Part shown: one piece after another, positions 1-10,067 of the stretch
Layout of the letters: every line of letters starts with the position of its first letter
How positions within the stretch are numbered: position 1 is the stretch's first letter
Assembly (NCBI RefSeq): GCF_001885585.1
Contig: NZ_LSRP01000085.1
Location: 124,001-188,000, forward strand
DNA: 64,000 nt
From: Pararhizobium antarcticum
GTDB lineage: Bacteria > Pseudomonadota > Alphaproteobacteria > Rhizobiales > Rhizobiaceae
Direction of reading: 5' to 3'
Position numbers and translations under genes: made by a program
The notes under the pieces: model-generated
Databases searched by the model: none
Told to the model about the DNA's origin: nothing
Seen by the model: only the letters and a program-made list of their open reading frames with translations

Positions 1-498
<498 letters not shown>

Positions 499-1425
499 AT
501 GGCTGGCAGGATGCTGTCGATCGGTGAATGCATGGTGGAACTGATGCAGGCCGAGGGTGATCTTCTGCGCAAGGGCTATGCCGGCGACAGTTTTAACACC
601 GCCTATTATGCCCGCCTCTTTCTGCCTGCGGACTGGTCGGTGGATTACCTGACGGCGGTCGGAACCGACACCGTGTCCGATGACATGCTTGCCTTCATCG
701 CAGGCACCGGCGTCGGGACAGGCCAGATCCGTCGCGTCGAGGGGCGCACGCCCGGCCTCTACATGATCCACCTCAAGAACGGCGAGCGCAGCTTTTCCTA
801 CTGGCGCTCGGTCTCCGCCGCAAAAGCCCTGGCCGACGACCCCGCACATCTGCGCTTCGCCGTCGAAGCCTCTGATGTCATCGTCTTTTCCGGCATCACG
901 CTGGCAATCCTCGCCCCCGATGCGGTCGAATCGCTTCTGTCGGAATTGCGCAGGGCAAAGGTCGCCGGCAAGTCCGTCGTGTTTGATCCGAACATCCGCC
1001 CACGCCTGTGGGACGACAAGGCGCGCATGCTTGAAACGATCCGTGCCGGCGCGCGGGCGGCGACGCTGGTCATGCCGAGCTTCGACGATGAGGCGACGCA
1101 TTTCGGTGATATCGATATTGCCCAGACGATTGCCCGCTACAGGGCGCTGGGCGTCGACGACATTGTCGTTAAGGACGGGCCGAACGGGATCACGCTGGAC
1201 TTCAAGGACACACAACAGACTTTTGTGCCGGCTGCGCTGGTTGAAAACGTGGTCGACACGACAAGTGCCGGCGACAGCTTCAACGGCGCCTTCCTTGCGC
1301 ACTCTGTTGTGCACGGAAATCCGGCAGATGCGGCCGCCTTCGCAGCCAAGATCGCCGCCGGCGTCATCGGTCATCACGGCGCGCTCGTCGCGCGTGAAAA
1401 ACTTCTGCCACCCGGTCAAGGTTGA
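499..1425 (+). CDS. kdgK: 2-dehydro-3-deoxygluconate kinase (PfkB family)
   Basis: This 308-residue PfkB/ribokinase-family sugar kinase phosphorylates 2-keto-3-deoxygluconate to KDPG, which feeds the Entner-Doudoroff aldolase. The N-terminus MLSIGECMVEL matches KdgK. The family motif with the catalytic Asp, DTTSAGDSFNGAF, lies near residue 255, and FDPNIRPRLW near residue 165 is the usual PfkB substrate-lid segment. The ATG at 499 follows a run of G (GCGGGGGGAT) at normal Shine-Dalgarno distance. KdgK fits a genome that uses the Entner-Doudoroff route, as Rhizobiaceae do. Family assignment is firm. KDG as substrate is inferred from overall resemblance, and a related 2-keto sugar kinase is possible. 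Confidence 0.88.
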   Translation: MAGRMLSIGECMVELMQAEGDLLRKGYAGDSFNTAYYARLFLPADWSVDYLTAVGTDTVSDDMLAFIAGTGVGTGQIRRVEGRTPGLYMIHLKNGERSFSYWRSVSAAKALADDPAHLRFAVEASDVIVFSGITLAILAPDAVESLLSELRRAKVAGKSVVFDPNIRPRLWDDKARMLETIRAGARAATLVMPSFDDEATHFGDIDIAQTIARYRALGVDDIVVKDGPNGITLDFKDTQQTFVPAALVENVVDTTSAGDSFNGAFLAHSVVHGNPADAAAFAAKIAAGVIGHHGALVAREKLLPPGQG

Positions 1426-1468
1426 TGGCATTTCGGCTGACGGTGCCCGGATGCGACAGAGAGGTGAA

Positions 1469-1513
1469 AGCCTGTTTCCACGGGAACGGGCGAGAGCCTG
1501 TTTCCTCGGGAAC
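1469..1513. repeat. Two tandem copies of a 19-bp dyad repeat
   Basis: Between kdgK and the Sel1 gene, the unit AGCCTGTTTCC-N-CGGGAAC occurs at 1469-1487 and again at 1495-1513, a 26-bp period. The copies differ only at the central base (A or T). Each unit is itself an imperfect palindrome (GTTTCC / GGGAAC). It could be a short intergenic repeat element or a tandem operator. No further copy was noticed in the window. Confidence 0.6.
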
Positions 1514-1586
1514 CGCACCGGAATGGCTCCAGTGGCATAAACGCAGCCAGCAACATAAGCTGCACATGGCAACACTGGAGCCCGGC

Positions 1587-2393
1587 ATGACCTTCTCCAC
1601 TTTTCTTCTCACATCCGTGTTTTTCGCGACAATCGCGACAGGCCTTCTTGCCCCGTCGAACAAGGCGGCGGCGCAGGACAGCCGCAGCCTCTGCGACACC
1701 CTTGCCTCGAGCCGTTACGATACCACGCGTCCACCCGGCCTGGCGGGCGTCGAGCAGGAGAAGATCGACACAGCCAAGGCCCTGCCCGCCTGCCGCGACG
1801 CGCAGGCCAAAGCACCGGCGGATGCGCGCCTCGCCTTCCAGCTCGGTCGTACCCTCATGCAGGATGGCAAGGAGAAGGAAGCGCTCGTCCTGTTCGAGCA
1901 GGCAGCGACCGCCGGTCACCCAACGGCCATGGTCAATCTGGGCGTGGCGCTGCACGAGACGAAGCCGGATGAAGCCTTTTCCTGGTACAGCCGCGCCGCC
2001 GCTCTCGGCGACCTATTGGGGCAGTACAATCTCGGCGTCGCCTATCAGGACGGTGTCGGCACGCCGGTCGACGTCACCCAGGCGCTTGCATGGCTGCAGA
2101 AATCCTCCAATCAGGGAGACGACGTGGCGGCCTACAACATCGCCATCATCCATGACGAGGGCACGCTTGTTCCGGAAAATACCGACAAGGCGCTGACCTA
2201 CTACCGGCTCGCCGTGGATCGCGGCAATACAGACGCCATGGTCAATCTCGGCATCATGTATGAAAAAGGCGAAGGCGTTGCCGCCGATGTCGCGACAGCA
2301 CTCGGGCTTTACAAACACGCGGCAGGCCTCGGCGACGCCGATGCAAAGGCCGAAGTCGACCGGCTCGAGGCAGACGACGACAGGCAGGAATAA
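1587..2393 (+). CDS. Exported Sel1-repeat (SLR/TPR-like) protein
   Basis: This is a 268-residue protein with a signal peptide (MTFSTFLLTSVFFATIATGLLA, cleavage likely near AAAQ-DS). After a Cys-containing N-terminal part it has at least four Sel1-type helical repeats, for example AMVNLGVAL, GQYNLGVAYQDGVGT, AAYNIAIIHDEGT and AMVNLGIMYEKGEGV. Sel1 repeats are protein-binding solenoids, and in rhizobia related proteins act in exopolysaccharide control (ExoR) or envelope signalling. The start at 1587 is preferred over the earlier in-frame ATG at 1566 because GGAG at 1576-1579 is correctly spaced and a clean signal peptide follows. The specific role is unknown. Confidence 0.8.
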   Translation: MTFSTFLLTSVFFATIATGLLAPSNKAAAQDSRSLCDTLASSRYDTTRPPGLAGVEQEKIDTAKALPACRDAQAKAPADARLAFQLGRTLMQDGKEKEALVLFEQAATAGHPTAMVNLGVALHETKPDEAFSWYSRAAALGDLLGQYNLGVAYQDGVGTPVDVTQALAWLQKSSNQGDDVAAYNIAIIHDEGTLVPENTDKALTYYRLAVDRGNTDAMVNLGIMYEKGEGVAADVATALGLYKHAAGLGDADAKAEVDRLEADDDRQE

Positions 2394-2426
2394 CCGCTCT
2401 CAAGGCGGCATGCAGTCGAACGTAAA

Positions 2427-2452
2427 AACGGGAGCGTTTCATCGCTCCCGTT
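2427..2452 (-). terminator. Rho-independent terminator of der
   Basis: A 10-bp perfect stem (AACGGGAGCG / CGCTCCCGTT) with a six-base loop lies between the convergent Sel1 gene and der. Read on the minus strand it is followed by TTTTT, so it should end the der transcript. It may also slow plus-strand transcription. Confidence 0.8.
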
Positions 2453-2456
2453 CGTA

Positions 2457-3893
2457 TCAATAAATCTTGCGCTTCTTGCGGTTCTCGAACGGATTGTCCG
2501 AGGCCTTCATGTGGATGCGGATCGGCACGCCCGGCAGCTCGAAATCGGCACGCAGCCCGTTGGTCAGGTAGCGGACATAGGATTCCGGCACCGATTCGGG
2601 TCGTGTGCAGGAAATCATGAAACCCGGCGGACGGGCCTTGACCTGCGTCATGTATTTCAGCTTCAGGCGACGCCCCGACACGGCCGGTGGCGGATGCTGG
2701 ATCTGCTGGCTTTCCAGCCACTTGTTCAGCTTGGCCGTCGAGATGCGGCGGTTCCAGACCTTGTCGGTATCGATGATCGCCTGCATCAGCCGGTCAAGCC
2801 CGTAGCCGGTCTGGCCCGAGATCGGCACGGCACGAATGCCGCGCGCCTGCGGCAAAAGCCGTTCGGTCTTTTCGCGCAGATCGGCGAGAAACGCCTGCGT
2901 GTTCTCGACCAGGTCCCACTTGTTGAAGGCGAGCACGGCGGCACGGCCCTCGCGAATCACCAGATCCGCCAGTTGCAGATCCTGTTTTTCGAAGGGGATC
3001 GTCGCATCAAAGACGATGACCACGGTTTCAGCAAAACGGATCGAGCGCAGGCTGTCGGCGACGGAGAGCTTTTCCAGCTTTTCCTGCACACGCGCCTTCT
3101 TGCGCATGCCGGCCGTGTCGAACATCTTGATGGTGCGGCCGCGCCAGTCCCATTCGACCGAGATGCTGTCGCGGGTGATGCCGGCCTCAGGGCCGGTGAG
3201 CAGCCGGTCTTCACCGAGAAAACGGTTGATCAGCGTGGACTTGCCGGCGTTCGGGCGGCCGATGATCGCCACGCGCAACGGCTTGGTGTCGTCATATTCC
3301 GGCTCGTAGTCGTCATCGACATCATCGCCTTCGCCATTGTCGTTGCGAATATCGACATTGGTGGCCGGCTCGTCGATCTCAGGCGGAAAGGCCCGGTCTT
3401 CGCCAATCGCCTCGACGATCGCATCGCGCAGGTCGATCATGCCCTGGCCGTGTTCGGCCGAGATCGCCACCGGTTCGCCAAGACCCAGCGTGAAGGCGTC
3501 GTAATAGCCGCCGTCGGAGCCCTTGGCTTCGGATTTGTTGGCGACCAGCACAACCGGCTTGCCGCGACGGCGCAGCATCTTGCCCAGCGTTTCGTCGGCC
3601 GGCGTCAGCCCGTGTTTGGCATCGACCACGAACAGCGTCAGGTCGGCCTCGTCGATGGCCGCTTCCGTCTGCAGCCACATCCGGCCCTGCAGCGTCTCCG
3701 GTCCGGACTGCTCGAGGCCGGCGGTGTCGATGATGGTGAACCTGAGATCGACGAGCTTGGCATCGCCCGGCCGTCGGTCACGGGTAACGCCCGGCGTATC
3801 ATCGACAAGCGCCAGCTTCTTTCCCACCAGACGGTTGAAAAGCGTGGACTTGCCGACATTGGGGCGCCCAACGATGGCGACGGTGAAGTTCAT
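2457..3893 (-). CDS. der: Ribosome-assembly GTPase Der (EngA)
   Basis: Der is a double-GTPase that acts in 50S subunit maturation. This 478-residue protein has two tandem G domains. The first has GRPNVGKS near residue 9, DDTPGVTRD, and DTAGLE. The second has GRPNAGKS near residue 212, [13 protein letters not shown], and NKWD near 325. The C-terminal KH-like domain ends [10 protein letters not shown]. The acidic linker ([16 protein letters not shown]) between the domains is long. The first domain has NKSE where canonical GTPases have NKxD. Upstream lies a YfgM-like gene, as in many proteobacteria. Highly confident. Confidence 0.97.
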   Translation of the reverse strand: MNFTVAIVGRPNVGKSTLFNRLVGKKLALVDDTPGVTRDRRPGDAKLVDLRFTIIDTAGLEQSGPETLQGRMWLQTEAAIDEADLTLFVVDAKHGLTPADETLGKMLRRRGKPVVLVANKSEAKGSDGGYYDAFTLGLGEPVAISAEHGQGMIDLRDAIVEAIGEDRAFPPEIDEPATNVDIRNDNGEGDDVDDDYEPEYDDTKPLRVAIIGRPNAGKSTLINRFLGEDRLLTGPEAGITRDSISVEWDWRGRTIKMFDTAGMRKKARVQEKLEKLSVADSLRSIRFAETVVIVFDATIPFEKQDLQLADLVIREGRAAVLAFNKWDLVENTQAFLADLREKTERLLPQARGIRAVPISGQTGYGLDRLMQAIIDTDKVWNRRISTAKLNKWLESQQIQHPPPAVSGRRLKLKYMTQVKARPPGFMISCTRPESVPESYVRYLTNGLRADFELPGVPIRIHMKASDNPFENRKKRKIY

Positions 3894-4011
3894 TTAGAGA
3901 TCCTGTCTTCATTCGAGAACGACGCGCATTCGGGTGAACACGCGTCGCTCCAATTTTTCTTGTCATAACATCTTATCGGGCTCAGGTGATCCCACCTGAA
4001 CGCGGGATGCA

Positions 4012-4695
4012 CTAGGACGCCTGTTCGGGCGCCTTTCCGCTTGCGGCAATCAGGTCGAGCAGCATCTGGGCGCGATTTGCCAGATTGCGCGGGCTCTCAG
4101 CATCGTCGGCGATCTGCTGGAACCATGTCTTGGCTTTCGGCATGTCGCCGGCCTTGTAGGCAGCAAGACCGAGGACCTCGCGGGCGGAATGGCGCATCGC
4201 ACCGGCCGGCACGGCCATCTGCTCGACTTCGGCCGAAACCTGCTCGTAGGTGCCGGTATCGACCAGAAGATAGGCGGCGCGCATGCGGGCAGCATCGCGC
4301 ATCGGCTTTTCGATCGTGCTGTCCTTGCCGATGTCGGAGAATGCCTGAATCGCCGCAGCGGTATCGCCCTTCTGCACCTGCAGCGTCGCAGCCCGCATCC
4401 GCGCCAGGACCGGATAGGCGCCGTAGCCATCCTTTTCCAGGCTGGTCAGCGCGGCCAGCGCCTCGTCGGTCTTGTTTTCCTTGGCAAGGTTCAGGGCTGC
4501 CAGAAACTCGTCGCCGGATTCCGATGCCGAGGTTTCGTGCCAGTATTCATAACCGACCTTGCCGATGGTGCCGAGCACGATCAGAATGGCAATCGCAATG
4601 AAAACGCCGCCAAATCGGGACCAGACAGCCTTGACCTGTTCCGAGCGGAGCTCTTCATTGACTTCGCGAATAAAGCTTTCGTCCTGGTTTGCCAT
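4012..4695 (-). CDS. YfgM-like membrane-anchored TPR protein
   Basis: This 227-residue protein has a cytoplasmic N-terminus (DESFIREVNEELRSEQ), one transmembrane helix at about residues 29-50 (FGGVFIAIAILIVLG), and a periplasmic TPR_21-type helical region. This is the architecture of YfgM, an ancillary SecYEG-associated chaperone that passes exported proteins to periplasmic chaperones. The position just upstream of der on the same strand fits: in enterobacteria the order is yfgM-bamB-der, and here bamB is absent. The 118-bp gap suggests der may also have its own promoter. The function is by family only. Confidence 0.75.
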   Translation of the reverse strand: MANQDESFIREVNEELRSEQVKAVWSRFGGVFIAIAILIVLGTIGKVGYEYWHETSASESGDEFLAALNLAKENKTDEALAALTSLEKDGYGAYPVLARMRAATLQVQKGDTAAAIQAFSDIGKDSTIEKPMRDAARMRAAYLLVDTGTYEQVSAEVEQMAVPAGAMRHSAREVLGLAAYKAGDMPKAKTWFQQIADDAESPRNLANRAQMLLDLIAASGKAPEQAS

Positions 4696-4802
4696 TCCTG
4701 AGTTCCGGTTGCCCGGCCTTCCTTGCAGATATGAAAGTGAAAGAACGCGCCTTCTACCGCATTTTGCAGCACTTGTAAGGGGGGCGCGTGATTTAGCCGG
4801 AC

Positions 4803-5390
4803 CTAGCCCATGACGACGGGGGCAACACCGATCACAAGTTCATGAAGTTTCCAGACGATCAGGCCATAGACGAGGGTGCCGATCACGATGGCGACGACAT
4901 CATAGCGATAGGACACGAAGGGCGGGTAGACGATCTCGCCGGCGCGCCAGCGGCGCTTCATCGAGATGCGCAGGATCACGCCCCAGATCAGGAATGTGGT
5001 GAACAGAAGGACCGAATTGGTTTCGCCATTGCAGAGCAGATGCGACAGCGCCCAGATCTTGATCGCGAGAACGGCGGGATGTTTTGTTGCCGTGCGTATC
5101 CTGCCTGCCGGCAGATAGGCGGCGACCAGGCAGATGGTTGCGATCAGCAGCAAAGTCAGCGCGATATGGGTGAGAAACTTCGGCGGATTGTAGAGAATCC
5201 CGCTGGTCGCCCGCGCCGCGTCGAAGCCATAGGCGATCAGACAGAGGCCGATCAATGCCGAACCGCCATGGATCGCCATCCAGAGACCCTTGCCGCCCCG
5301 CGCCATGACCGCGGCCCGGACCCCCGGCACAAAACTCTTGACCAGATGGATGCCGAGAAAAATCACGATACCGAGAATCAGAATTGCCAT
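4803..5390 (-). CDS. NnrU-family integral membrane protein
   Basis: This protein of about 195 residues has roughly five to six hydrophobic helices and belongs to the NnrU family. That family was named for a gene near nitrite/nitric oxide reductase clusters and is related to isoprenoid/phospholipid methyltransferase-like membrane proteins. Conserved features include HLVKSF near the N-terminus, WALSHLLCNGE in the middle (the catalytic-looking His/Asn/Glu segment), and RRWRAGEIVYPPF. No denitrification genes are nearby, so the name should not be read as a function. The start is uncertain: the ATG at 5390 fits the family N-terminus, and a GTG at 5399 is also in frame behind a GAGGAGG site. Confidence 0.72.
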   Translation of the reverse strand: MAILILGIVIFLGIHLVKSFVPGVRAAVMARGGKGLWMAIHGGSALIGLCLIAYGFDAARATSGILYNPPKFLTHIALTLLLIATICLVAAYLPAGRIRTATKHPAVLAIKIWALSHLLCNGETNSVLLFTTFLIWGVILRISMKRRWRAGEIVYPPFVSYRYDVVAIVIGTLVYGLIVWKLHELVIGVAPVVMG

Positions 5391-5532
5391 GTCGGGCACC
5401 CGCCGCTGTTGTTGTTCTTCCTCCTCGCATAGCCGTTACCGCACGCCATTGCCAGTGTGATCAAAGGATTGCCGCATTCCTGCCGCAGGGCTGGGGCCCG
5501 CAAATCGCCGCAGTCATCTCCAGGTCGCCGTC

Positions 5533-6537
5533 ATGTTCTGTTTTAAAGCCGCCCCGGCCCTCGCGCTGGCCATTCTTGTTTCCCCTCCTGCAAATGCCAG
5601 CGACGGCAAGGATCCGCCCCGGGGCAAGCAACTCGTTATCGTCTCCTTCGATGGCGCGCATGACAACCGGCTGTGGGAAAAGAGCCTGGAGATGGGCCGC
5701 CGGACCGGCGCGCATTTCACCTATTTCCTCTCCTGCACCTTTTTGATGACCAAAGCCGATGGCGGCCAATCCTACCGCGCAGCAGGCCACAAGGCCGGGC
5801 GCTCGAATGTCGGTTTTGCCCAGAGCCGGGAAGAGATACAGGCGCGCGTTCGCCATATCTGGCAGGCGCATCTCGCCAGCCACGATATCGGCAGCCACGC
5901 CTGCGGCCATTTCGACGGCAAGGGCTGGAGCCGTTCCGATTGGTCGAACGAGTTCGGCGCCTTCAATGCGGCGCTGTCAGATGCCTGGAAAGCCGCTGGT
6001 ATCGAAGGCGAACAGCCCGAAGGCTGGGCTAATTTTGTCGGGAAAGACATCAGGGGATTTCGCGCGCCCTACCTCTCGACCAGCGACGGCCTCGTTCCGG
6101 CTCTTGAAAAGGCTGGGTTTTCCTACGATGCCAGCCTTGTCACCAAGGGGCCGGCATGGCCGACATCAGAAGCCGGCCTACAGCGCTTCGGTCTGCCGAT
6201 GATCCCGGAAGGCCCGCAGCAGCGTCGCGTCATCGGCATGGACTACAATCTGTTCGTCCGCCATTCGATGGGCGTCGAAAACCGCAAGGACAGCACCGCC
6301 TTTGAGGAGCGCACGCTGTCGGCCTTTCGCAACGCGTTCCGGAGCGAATATGAGGGCGGCCGCATTCCGCTGCAGCTCGGATTTCATTTCGTCGAGATGA
6401 ATGGCGGAGCCTATTGGCGGGCGCTTGACCGGTTTCTCAGTGAAACCTGCGCGAAAGCCGATGTCGCCTGCGTCAGCTATGCACAGGCCCTGCCGATGAT
6501 CACGGCGCGCGAGAAGGCGGATGGCTCCGCCTTCTGA
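5533..6537 (+). CDS. Secreted polysaccharide deacetylase-like protein
   Basis: This 334-residue protein has a signal peptide (cleavage after ANA, near residue 22) and a NodB/CE4-type fold. It shows VSFDGAHDN near residue 38 (general base Asp), SHDIGSHACGHFDG near residue 119 with the two metal-binding His, RGFRAPY near 175, and a C-terminal LGFHFVEMNGG (His of motif 5). Such enzymes remove acetyl groups from N-acetylated glycans in the periplasm or cell wall. The motifs are divergent from peptidoglycan and chitin deacetylases, so the substrate is open. It converges on the BacA-like gene with a 20-bp gap. Confidence 0.78.
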   Translation: MFCFKAAPALALAILVSPPANASDGKDPPRGKQLVIVSFDGAHDNRLWEKSLEMGRRTGAHFTYFLSCTFLMTKADGGQSYRAAGHKAGRSNVGFAQSREEIQARVRHIWQAHLASHDIGSHACGHFDGKGWSRSDWSNEFGAFNAALSDAWKAAGIEGEQPEGWANFVGKDIRGFRAPYLSTSDGLVPALEKAGFSYDASLVTKGPAWPTSEAGLQRFGLPMIPEGPQQRRVIGMDYNLFVRHSMGVENRKDSTAFEERTLSAFRNAFRSEYEGGRIPLQLGFHFVEMNGGAYWRALDRFLSETCAKADVACVSYAQALPMITAREKADGSAF

Positions 6538-6557
6538 GGTATGCGTTCCTCACGGCA

Positions 6558-7835
6558 TCAAGGCTGAGCAGCCGCGATCTCGCCGTCGTTTTCCTCACGT
6601 TCCATGTAGCGCTGGTCGATCTCGGGCAGCGGCTCGTCGTCGATCGCCGCTTCGAAGGCGCGCAGGCGCTTGTAGATCGACAAGAGTTCGACGATCGTCG
6701 ACCAGGAATTGACGAGATACTGGAACGATTCCCGCACCTGCCCGAAGACGTTGAGGATCTGGTTCATCACACCGAGCGTCAACTTGCCGGCCACGATCGA
6801 TGGCACCAGGATAAAGGTGCCGAAAAGGTTGTCGGCCTGCAGGTAGAAGATCCGGGCGATGTTGAAATACATATAGTGGAAATAGAGCCGGAAATAATTG
6901 CGCCGGACATTGTCGAAAAGCTGCGCCACGGTGCTCGGCTGGGCGCGGTCGGCATTGTCCTCGCCATAGACCAGTTCCTTGCGGTAGGCCGCCTCGACGC
7001 GCTGGTTGCGGAATTCGAGCCCCGGCAGCTTGATGCCGACGACGGCAAGAAAGACCGTGCCAAACAGCGACCAGAGGATAGCCGCCCAGACCAGCGCATG
7101 GGGAACGGGGCCAATGAACGGAAGTTCGGTGACTTGCTCCGAAAATTTGAACAGCACCGGCAGGAATGCGATCAGCGTCATGATCGAACTGACGAGGCTG
7201 ACGCCAAGGCTCTCCATTGTGCGGGAGAAACGCATCGTATCGTCCTGGACACGCTGCGAGGCACCTTCAATGTGACGCAGTTTCGGCCAGTTGGCCATGT
7301 AGTAGTTGTTCATCGCCGTGCGCCAGCGGAAGATGTAGTGGCTCACGAAAAACAGGTTGAGCACGCCAACCGTGACTGCGACGAAGGCAATGCCGGCAAA
7401 GCCGACCATCCCGAAATAAAGGTCCGGCGCGGTCGGAATAGGGTCAGTCCTTGCGAGCGCACGCTGGATCATGTCGTAGAACGGACCATACCAGGCATTG
7501 ATCGCGACGCTGACCTGCACCGAGAAGTAAGTGTTGAAAACGATCAGCGCCGTGCCGAGAACCGACCAGTTCTGCCAGGGATGCGGGCTGAACGAGAACC
7601 AGAACGCGGTAAAGATCGCAACAGCAACCGCGTAGTAGATGTAGAACCACAGGAATGGCGTCGACCAGAACACGGACACGCCGATGACAGGCTCCTGTCC
7701 GGCGGCCAGCGGGGGCAATCCGATTATACTGCCAAGGTCACTACCACCCAAATACCAGGAGGCAATGACGATGGCAGTCCAGATGATGATTGATGGAAAA
7801 AACAGCCGGGGCGTCGGGAAAAAGGATTGGAACAA
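6558..7835 (-). CDS. SbmA/BacA-family peptide transporter-like membrane protein
   Basis: The protein of about 425 residues opens [14 protein letters not shown], the typical BacA/SbmA start. It has seven to eight hydrophobic segments, then the soluble SbmA_BacA tail with [14 protein letters not shown]. BacA of Sinorhizobium takes up NCR and proline-rich peptides through the inner membrane and is needed for bacteroid survival and very-long-chain fatty acid modification of lipid A. This copy may be BacA itself or a paralogue. No good ATG exists near the family start. A TTG at 7835 gives an N-terminus matching the family, with GTG at 7844 as the alternative. The family is confident, the start is not. 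Confidence 0.8.
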   Translation of the reverse strand: MFQSFFPTPRLFFPSIIIWTAIVIASWYLGGSDLGSIIGLPPLAAGQEPVIGVSVFWSTPFLWFYIYYAVAVAIFTAFWFSFSPHPWQNWSVLGTALIVFNTYFSVQVSVAINAWYGPFYDMIQRALARTDPIPTAPDLYFGMVGFAGIAFVAVTVGVLNLFFVSHYIFRWRTAMNNYYMANWPKLRHIEGASQRVQDDTMRFSRTMESLGVSLVSSIMTLIAFLPVLFKFSEQVTELPFIGPVPHALVWAAILWSLFGTVFLAVVGIKLPGLEFRNQRVEAAYRKELVYGEDNADRAQPSTVAQLFDNVRRNYFRLYFHYMYFNIARIFYLQADNLFGTFILVPSIVAGKLTLGVMNQILNVFGQVRESFQYLVNSWSTIVELLSIYKRLRAFEAAIDDEPLPEIDQRYMEREENDGEIAAAQP

Positions 7836-7949
7836 GGCAGGCACTCTCGCTTGTTGGCGTGGCAGGCATACCACCCGCCGGATGCGCCGAAACTAGGGCA
7901 AAACCTGCACCGCAACAATCGCAGAAGGCTAAAGTTACCGTGATTTAAT

Positions 7950-9158
7950 TCAGCGGCTGCGCTGTCCATCCAGCGCGGTGACAATCCGCTTCATTTCGAG
8001 ACCGGTGATCAGCGCACACAGGAGCAGCACGAGGGCTGCCATGAGCGTCGGGATCGTGAAGCTGCCAGTGCGCTCGGCGAGTGCACCCGCGACCAGCGGT
8101 CCGATGATCTGCCCGACGCCGAAGGCCGCCGTCATGAAGGCGAGCGCCTTGCGCGGACTGTCCGGCGCAAGGCCCCGGCCGATCTGCAGGCCATAGGCGG
8201 TGATCATGATGAAGGTCAGGCCGAGCAGCATGCCGCCAATCAGCGGCGCAACCGGCAACGGCAGGCAAACGGTCGCGACAAGCCCGGCAGCCTCGACCAG
8301 AAGGCCGATCAGATAGACACCGACAGCCCCGAAACGCGGCACGGCCAGCCGCCAGAGGACAACGGACAGCGCAGCACTCAGGCCCGTCAACAGCCAGGCC
8401 AGAAACTCGATCGTCTGGTCGGCCGCACCCTGCCGCGCCATGGTCACCAGGAATGTCGCGGTGATCACATAGCCGAAACCGAACATGCCATAGGTTAGGG
8501 TCATGACGACCAGCGGCCGGGTCCAGAGGAGCGGTTTTTCGACCGTCCTGCCCTGTTGCGCGACATCGCCTTTCGGCAGCAGAAGGGCAACGACACAGAG
8601 ACCAGCTGCAGCCATCAGCGCGCCGGCAAACCAGTCCGCTCGCCAGGATGAAAGACCGGACGTATTCGCCTGCGCCAGAAGCCAGACCATCAGCGACGAT
8701 ACGGCGATGCCGATGCCGACGCCACCGAAATGGATGGACTGCACATGGACTGCCCCGGCACGCAGGCCGCGCCCCAGGACGATGCCCGACAGGAAAATCA
8801 TGGCAAAGGCACTGGCAAGACCGGCGAGAAAGCGGATGACTGAAAAGACCATGAGCGACGAGGACAGCCCCATCGCCAGCAAAAGCACTGCCGTGGCGGC
8901 CAGTGCCAACAGGCCGAGCCGCCGCTCGTGGCCTGCCGCCCAGCCATAGCCGGCAAGCACCGCACCGGCGAGGTAGCCGATGAAATTGGCAGACGCGATG
9001 ACGCCGGCATCGGACGGCGACAGATCGAGCCCTGCCATCATGCCCGGCAGGATCGGCGTGTAGGAAAACCTGCCAAAGCCCATGGCCACCGCCATGCCGA
9101 TACCGCCGGCCAGCGCCGTGGGCCAGAGGTCAGAATCAGGGGTGCGGGTGGCGGTCAT
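7950..9158 (-). CDS. YbfB/YjiJ-family MFS transporter
   Basis: This 402-residue major facilitator has 12 predicted helices. The first helix carries GGIGMAVAMGFGRFSYTPILP, which is characteristic of the YbfB/YjiJ group, and the C-terminal half has FGVGQIIGPLVAGALAERTG. Members are putative drug or metabolite exporters without defined substrates. The ATG at 9158 (MTATRT) is preferred, because upstream in-frame codons would add a non-hydrophobic leader overlapping map. The gap to the map stop is about 80 bp on the same strand, so co-transcription is possible. Confidence 0.82.
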   Translation of the reverse strand: MTATRTPDSDLWPTALAGGIGMAVAMGFGRFSYTPILPGMMAGLDLSPSDAGVIASANFIGYLAGAVLAGYGWAAGHERRLGLLALAATAVLLLAMGLSSSLMVFSVIRFLAGLASAFAMIFLSGIVLGRGLRAGAVHVQSIHFGGVGIGIAVSSLMVWLLAQANTSGLSSWRADWFAGALMAAAGLCVVALLLPKGDVAQQGRTVEKPLLWTRPLVVMTLTYGMFGFGYVITATFLVTMARQGAADQTIEFLAWLLTGLSAALSVVLWRLAVPRFGAVGVYLIGLLVEAAGLVATVCLPLPVAPLIGGMLLGLTFIMITAYGLQIGRGLAPDSPRKALAFMTAAFGVGQIIGPLVAGALAERTGSFTIPTLMAALVLLLCALITGLEMKRIVTALDGQRSR

Positions 9159-9238
9159 CCCGTGGTTTATCGCAGCGCAGCATCCTGTCTTCAAATGACA
9201 AAATCTGATCGTTCCGATCAGCGCCCGGAATGCAGCCC

Positions 9239-9991
9239 TCAATCCGGCAGCGTCACCACCAGCGGCCCGGAGCGGGTGGCGACGACCGTATGCTCATATT
9301 GCACCGTCGGTGCCCGCGGCTGGCTGTAGAGCGTCCACGGATCATCCTCGCCATCCTGCGCGAATTGCGCGCCCAGCGACAGGAACGGCTCGACCGTGAA
9401 CACCATGCCGTCGGTCATGCGGCGCTTCTCGTGTTTATCCGGCCAGGTGGCGATCTCGGTCGGCTCCTCGTGCAGCGACAGGCCGACGCCATGGCTGGCA
9501 AGGTTTGTCACCAGCGTATAGCGGTTCTTGCGCGCAAACGTTCCGATGGCATTGCCGATCGCCGACAATGGCTGGTCGGCGCGCACCTGCTTGAGGCCGA
9601 CCCACATGGCGCGCTTGCCGTCGCGGCAGAGCCGGTCAATCAGCGGCTTGACCGGCGGCACGGAAAACGACGCGCCGGTATCGGCGAACAGGCCATTCTT
9701 TTCGGCGGAAACATCGATATTGACGAGGTCGCCGGCCTTGATGACACGGGCGCCCGGAATGCCGTGGGCAATTTCCTCGTTGACGCTGATGCAGGTGGCG
9801 CCCGGAAACTTGTAGGCAAGTTCAGGCGCCGAGCGCGCACCGGCGTCTTCCAGCACCTTGCGCCCGATGGCATCTAGCTCCGCGGTCGTCATCCCCGGCT
9901 CGAGCGCGTCGCCCATCACCTTCAGCGCATTGGCACAAATGCGGCCGATCTCCTTCAGCCGCTCCAGATCATTGTCATTGTCCAGTGTCAT
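9239..9991 (-). CDS. map: Type I methionine aminopeptidase (paralogue)
   Basis: This 250-residue enzyme removes N-terminal methionine from nascent proteins. The five metal ligands are visible: Asp in VNIDVSAEKNG, Asp in FADTGASF, His in ASHGVGLSLHE, Glu in VFTVEPFL and Glu in YEHTVV. The substrate His is in EEIAHGIPG. The overall length and some loops are shorter than in the housekeeping MetAP, and the genomic context (MFS transporter) is not the usual radC/sfsA one. It may therefore be a second copy with a specialised role. Activity is well supported; paralogue status is inferred. Confidence 0.88.
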   Translation of the reverse strand: MTLDNDNDLERLKEIGRICANALKVMGDALEPGMTTAELDAIGRKVLEDAGARSAPELAYKFPGATCISVNEEIAHGIPGARVIKAGDLVNIDVSAEKNGLFADTGASFSVPPVKPLIDRLCRDGKRAMWVGLKQVRADQPLSAIGNAIGTFARKNRYTLVTNLASHGVGLSLHEEPTEIATWPDKHEKRRMTDGMVFTVEPFLSLGAQFAQDGEDDPWTLYSQPRAPTVQYEHTVVATRSGPLVVTLPD

Positions 9992-10067
9992 AAGATCTCG
10001 CTTTCGCGGCCTGTCTAGGCCGTCCAGCTACGGCAATCCAGACGGGACGGATAGGAAACGCTGCAAA

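Noticed and set aside
2511-3968. 485-codon plus-strand frame opposite der
   Set aside because: Antisense shadow of the Der GTPase; its composition (many Arg, His, Asp, Gln) is typical of out-of-frame GC-rich DNA.
4803-5390. Denitrification function for the NnrU-family gene
   Set aside because: There are no nir, nor or nnr regulatory genes nearby; the family is widespread outside denitrifiers.
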